From NCBI RefSeq assembly GCF_001592965.1, contig NZ_LRPC01000012.1, positions 248,001 to 312,000 of the forward strand: DNA of 64,000 bases, given 5' to 3'. The notes under the pieces were generated by a model. That model was not told the origin of the DNA and did not search any database. It saw nothing but the letters and a program-made list of their open reading frames with translations. Both the position numbers and the translations under genes were made by a program. Positions 61,527 through 64,000 of the stretch are shown here, one piece after another (the stretch's first letter is position 1; every line of letters starts with the position of its first letter). Source of the DNA: Roseivirga spongicola. GTDB taxonomy: Bacteria > Bacteroidota > Bacteroidia > Cytophagales > Cyclobacteriaceae.

Positions 61527-61898
61527 CTACTCGTGCTCAAAGAGGGTGCATACCGCCCCAGCTGGGTCTTCAATCATGCAGAATTTGCCATAACCCGTCA
61601 TGCTTTTTACTTCTGTAAGAAGCTTACCGCCCTTTTCTTTTACAGCCTTGCTACTGGCTTCAATGTCAGCAACATTAATGTACATCATCCATTGAGAAGG
61701 GATGTGCGCATTAGGTCCCTTCTTATGGCAGATGCCTGCTTTGGGAGTGCCTTCCATTGTCATATTAAAGTCTTCATAATCTCCCATAGAGAGTCCTTCA
61801 GGTTTCCACCCAACTACTTCAGCATAAAAGTCTTTGACTTCTTCTGCATTATTGACGGTTAGGTCTATCCAGCCAATTGATCCTACTGATTTATCCAT
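61527..61898 (-). CDS. VOC-family protein (glyoxalase-like)
   Basis: A 123-residue single VOC module made of two beta-alpha-beta-beta-beta halves: GWIDLTVNNAEEVKDFYAEVVGW (about 9-31) and WMMYINVADIEASSKAVKEKGGK (about 70-92), ending CMIEDPAGAVCTLFEH. The histidine in GICHKK and the terminal EH pattern may bind metal. Similar proteins are CFP32-like VOC proteins of unknown substrate. Single gene. Confidence 0.85.
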   Translation of the reverse strand: MDKSVGSIGWIDLTVNNAEEVKDFYAEVVGWKPEGLSMGDYEDFNMTMEGTPKAGICHKKGPNAHIPSQWMMYINVADIEASSKAVKEKGGKLLTEVKSMTGYGKFCMIEDPAGAVCTLFEHE

Positions 61899-62034
61899 GT
61901 TCTTTTATTTCAAATGAAGTCTTTTCAAGGAATAAGGTACTCATACTTTAGTATGATATTGCGATTTAGTACTGTCGGTATGAGGTTCTTTTAAATATTT
62001 ACTTCACTATAAGTCCCAGTAATCGAACATCGAA

Positions 62035-62928
62035 TTAAGGAACACTCTGCCCTTTTGAGGCTACCCAAATCTCAAACCATTCTTGGCGGCTAAGTTTAAT
62101 TTCTACAGCATCGGCTGCAGCCTTTATTCGTGCCAATTTACCGGAGCCAATAACTGGAATAATACCTGCCGGATGTGCCAATAGCCAGGCGTACATTACT
62201 TGGTCTATAGTTGCTCCATGATTATCTCCAATTTTATGGAGTACATTTTTCAACGTCATCATTCTGTGTGTCTGAGCATTGAAAATACTACCGCCACCTA
62301 ATGGAGACCAAGCCATTGGGTGCATGTTGAGTTCTTGGCATAAGTCTATGCTACCGTTGTCGAATTCGTGTAGTGCAATTGCCGATATTTCTATCTGGTT
62401 GGTAACTAATTTGAAATCTAGAGCGGCTTGAAGTGCCTTGAATTGTGACGGAAGAAAATTACTAACACCAAAGTGTTTTACCTTTCCTTGAGCTTTAAGT
62501 TGGGAGAATGCTCTGGCTACCTCATTTGGATTTATAAAAGGATCGGGTCTGTGAATGAGCAGTACATCTATAGCCTCAATGCCCATAGCTTTTAAGGAGT
62601 TTTCGGCAGACCAAACTATGTGTTCAAAACTAGTGTCGTAATGCTTTACATAGTGATCTGGTCTTTTGTCAGAAACCAGCTTGATGCCACATTTGGTGAC
62701 AATCTTAAGTTTTTGCTTCAGGCTGCTTGGTAAGGCTTTGCCAAAAAGTTCTTCGCAAGCATAATCTCCATATATATCTGCATGGTCAAAGGTGTCAATA
62801 CCTAGCTCTAGGCACCCCTCAACAAGCTCTTCAACTAGTTTCTTAGAATAGTCCCAATCGGCTAATCGCCAAACACCTTGAACCAACCGGGAAATACTTA
62901 ACTCATTATTCAACTTGATTTGCTCCAT
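62035..62928 (-). CDS. Aldo/keto reductase (YdhF-like)
   Basis: A 297-residue NADPH-dependent oxidoreductase. GVWRLADWDYS then DTFDHADIYGDYACEE with the catalytic aspartate and tyrosine (about D43-Y53), KTKCGIK-type lysine in LKIVTKCGIK, the histidine in DVLLIHRPDPF (about 120-130), FGVSNFLPSQF, NQIEISAI, and the C-terminal PVIGSGKLARIKAA cofactor loop. Acts on carbonyl compounds in the cytoplasm; physiological substrate unknown. Divergent from the arsC-like gene, about 60 bases apart. Confidence 0.92.
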   Translation of the reverse strand: MEQIKLNNELSISRLVQGVWRLADWDYSKKLVEELVEGCLELGIDTFDHADIYGDYACEELFGKALPSSLKQKLKIVTKCGIKLVSDKRPDHYVKHYDTSFEHIVWSAENSLKAMGIEAIDVLLIHRPDPFINPNEVARAFSQLKAQGKVKHFGVSNFLPSQFKALQAALDFKLVTNQIEISAIALHEFDNGSIDLCQELNMHPMAWSPLGGGSIFNAQTHRMMTLKNVLHKIGDNHGATIDQVMYAWLLAHPAGIIPVIGSGKLARIKAAADAVEIKLSRQEWFEIWVASKGQSVP

Positions 62929-62990
62929 CTGAATCGTTTAGTTTGTCAATCTCTAGAAATGCCCAATTATAACAAAATACAGAGTTAGAT

Positions 62991-63335
62991 ATGTTGAAAA
63001 TTCTTCACAATCCGAGATGTCAAAAGAGTAGACAAACCCTTCAGCTGATAGAAGAGAGCGGTGAAATGGTAACCGTAGTAGAGTACCTAAAAACAGTTCC
63101 AACAAAAGATGAGCTAAAAGGTATTATCAATATGTTGGGAATAGAGCCTTTAGATTTAGTGAGAAAAGGGGAGGCTGTTTACAAGGAAGAATTTAAGGGT
63201 AAAGACTTAGATAATTATCAGTGGATTGAAGCAATGGTTCAAAATCCGAAGTTGATCGAACGCCCTATTGTTATCAAGGGTGATAAAGCTATTATTGGCC
63301 GACCGCCAGAAAAGGTAAAGGAGCTATTGGGGTAA
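62991..63335 (+). CDS. ArsC/Spx-family protein, arsenate reductase-like
   Basis: A 114-residue thioredoxin-fold protein. The catalytic cysteine C10 lies in HNPRCQKSRQTL with the helix arginine R14, and the downstream arginines R91 (ERPIVI) and R104 (GRPPE) sit where E. coli ArsC binds arsenate. That pattern fits a glutaredoxin-linked arsenate reductase. Only one cysteine is present, so it needs an external thiol. No arsR or arsenite pump gene is nearby, so arsenic resistance is not proven; a YfgD-like role is possible. Confidence 0.88.
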   Translation: MLKILHNPRCQKSRQTLQLIEESGEMVTVVEYLKTVPTKDELKGIINMLGIEPLDLVRKGEAVYKEEFKGKDLDNYQWIEAMVQNPKLIERPIVIKGDKAIIGRPPEKVKELLG

Positions 63336-63423
63336 TTGGCCGGTCTGGCTTTCATGCTTGATAATTTGAATAATCGCTCTGATTGAAGGGTGAAGCTTAA
63401 TACTCCGTTTGTATGGTCATAAA

Positions 63424-63466
63424 AAAGAAAGGCTAATTCTCACCAAGCGAGGATTAGCCTTTCTTT
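63424..63466. terminator. Bidirectional terminator
   Basis: AAAGAAAGGCTAAT and ATTAGCCTTTCTTT form a perfect 14-bp stem around a 15-base loop, with A-runs on one side and T-runs on the other. It serves the convergent arsC-like and PepSY genes. Confidence 0.88.
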
Positions 63467-63484
63467 ATTCGATTTAATTTAGTC

Positions 63485-64000
63485 TCAAATAGTACTGAGT
63501 TTACTAGGTTGTTCAGTGTAGCTTGGCTCAATTTTTCCACGCTTCTTTCTAGACTTCTTTTTCTTTAGCTTATTCACCCAAATAATGGTGCCAGTTACTG
63601 GCAAACTAGTGGCAATTAAACAGGTGATAAAGTAGATGATTTTAGAGAAGGTACCGAAAACATAACCCATGTGAAGTGCCTTTATAGAGCTACCTACGCG
63701 TTCATTAAATGGTTTCTCAGAGAAAATATTTTTTTGTTCAACTGTGCCAGTGTATTTGTTTAATGTGATTCTGTCGCTGCCAGATGGTGCAAAAAAGCCA
63801 ACTTTAGCTTTAGAAATAGATATGGAAGTTGCATCATCGTTTGGAATTGTGATGCTGTAGTTTCCATCGTAATCTAGCACTTCGCCTGCTTTGGCCAAAG
63901 TAGCATCTATGGTTAGAGGAGTTTGGCCTTCATAAGAAACTTCTGGTTTCTGTTCTTCCTGCGGTGCTTGTCTAGACCTGTCTACGCCAAGAACATTGTA
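63485..64000 (-). CDS. PepSY-associated membrane protein, partial (C-terminal part)
   Basis: About 171 residues are visible, and the frame is open at the right window edge, so the N-terminal part is outside. A periplasmic segment (strand-rich, YNVLGVDRSR...DYDGNYSITIPNDD) precedes the family signature ALHMGYVFGTFSKIIYFITCLIATSLPVTG then TIIWVNKLKKKK. This His-x-Gly...Gly...Phe...Thr-Gly...Trp pattern marks PepSY_TM proteins, membrane proteins often linked to iron-siderophore reduction. A basic cytoplasmic tail follows. Its partner may lie further right. Confidence 0.85.
   Translation of the reverse strand, partial: YNVLGVDRSRQAPQEEQKPEVSYEGQTPLTIDATLAKAGEVLDYDGNYSITIPNDDATSISISKAKVGFFAPSGSDRITLNKYTGTVEQKNIFSEKPFNERVGSSIKALHMGYVFGTFSKIIYFITCLIATSLPVTGTIIWVNKLKKKKSRKKRGKIEPSYTEQPSKLSTI

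Noticed and set aside
62991-63335. Arsenic resistance operon
   Set aside because: Only the arsC-like gene is present; no arsR, arsB or acr3 in the surroundings.

Overview
The window is ordinary chromosome from a member of the Bacteroidota, most likely a marine Cytophagales-type bacterium (Roseivirga/Fulvivirga-like; the genus is inference). The evidence is a porT gene directly behind ubiE/menG, TTTG-N19-TANNTTTG promoters, few visible Shine-Dalgarno sequences, many lipoproteins with acidic residues after the lipobox cysteine, a eukaryote-type (GT3) glycogen synthase, a long-form urocanase and a LytS/LytTR pair. There is no rRNA, CRISPR array, prophage or classical insertion sequence. The one tRNA is tRNA-Glu(TTC).

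Layout. 1-7.3 kb: truncated glycogen synthase, exported DsrE-like protein, small four-helix membrane protein, M20 carboxypeptidase, mscL, AI-2E-type permease, ChaN-like protein and a secreted unknown. 7.3-10.2 kb: the most unusual region. Two GIY-YIG nuclease genes each lie between inverted hairpin repeats. The first sits in a head-to-tail array with four shortened units that keep only the 3' end of the nuclease gene; a short-chain dehydrogenase separates the array from the second nuclease element. 10.2-19.4 kb: folA-fmt, a tail-fibre-like secreted protein, NamZ-type muramidase, LolC/E-type permease, GT2 mannosyltransferase, HAD phosphatase, and a lipoprotein-LytS-LytTR operon. 19.4-24.1 kb: a repeat cluster, zinc-ribbon protein, GH109-type protein, VOC lipoprotein and an orphan histidine kinase.

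24.4-31.3 kb: histidine degradation (hutH-hutU-hutI) with a BRO/DinD-like gene inserted in the operon and a divergent LysR regulator. 31.3-36.9 kb: two overlapping lipoprotein genes, an ATP-dependent DNA ligase with its partner exonuclease, a fatty acid desaturase and an exported RidA. 37-40.6 kb: glycerol use (glpK, unknown, glpD). 41.4-48 kb: a TetR-controlled tripartite RND efflux operon. 48.3-56.7 kb: DUF5606, engB, FKBP, ubiE-porT, SDR, a CxxC protein and M1 aminopeptidase. 56.7-58.1 kb: two ~217-bp direct repeats around a small secreted-protein gene. 58.1-64 kb: gap, tRNA-Glu, DUF819 permease, SUMF1 protein, VOC protein, aldo/keto reductase, ArsC-like protein and a truncated PepSY membrane protein.

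The candidate undescribed system is the GIY-YIG/hairpin family. The inverted hairpin pairs resemble REPINs, but the linked protein is a small GIY-YIG nuclease rather than a RAYT transposase. Autonomous-looking copies, internally deleted copies, and gene-less pairs or single hairpins all occur in this window.
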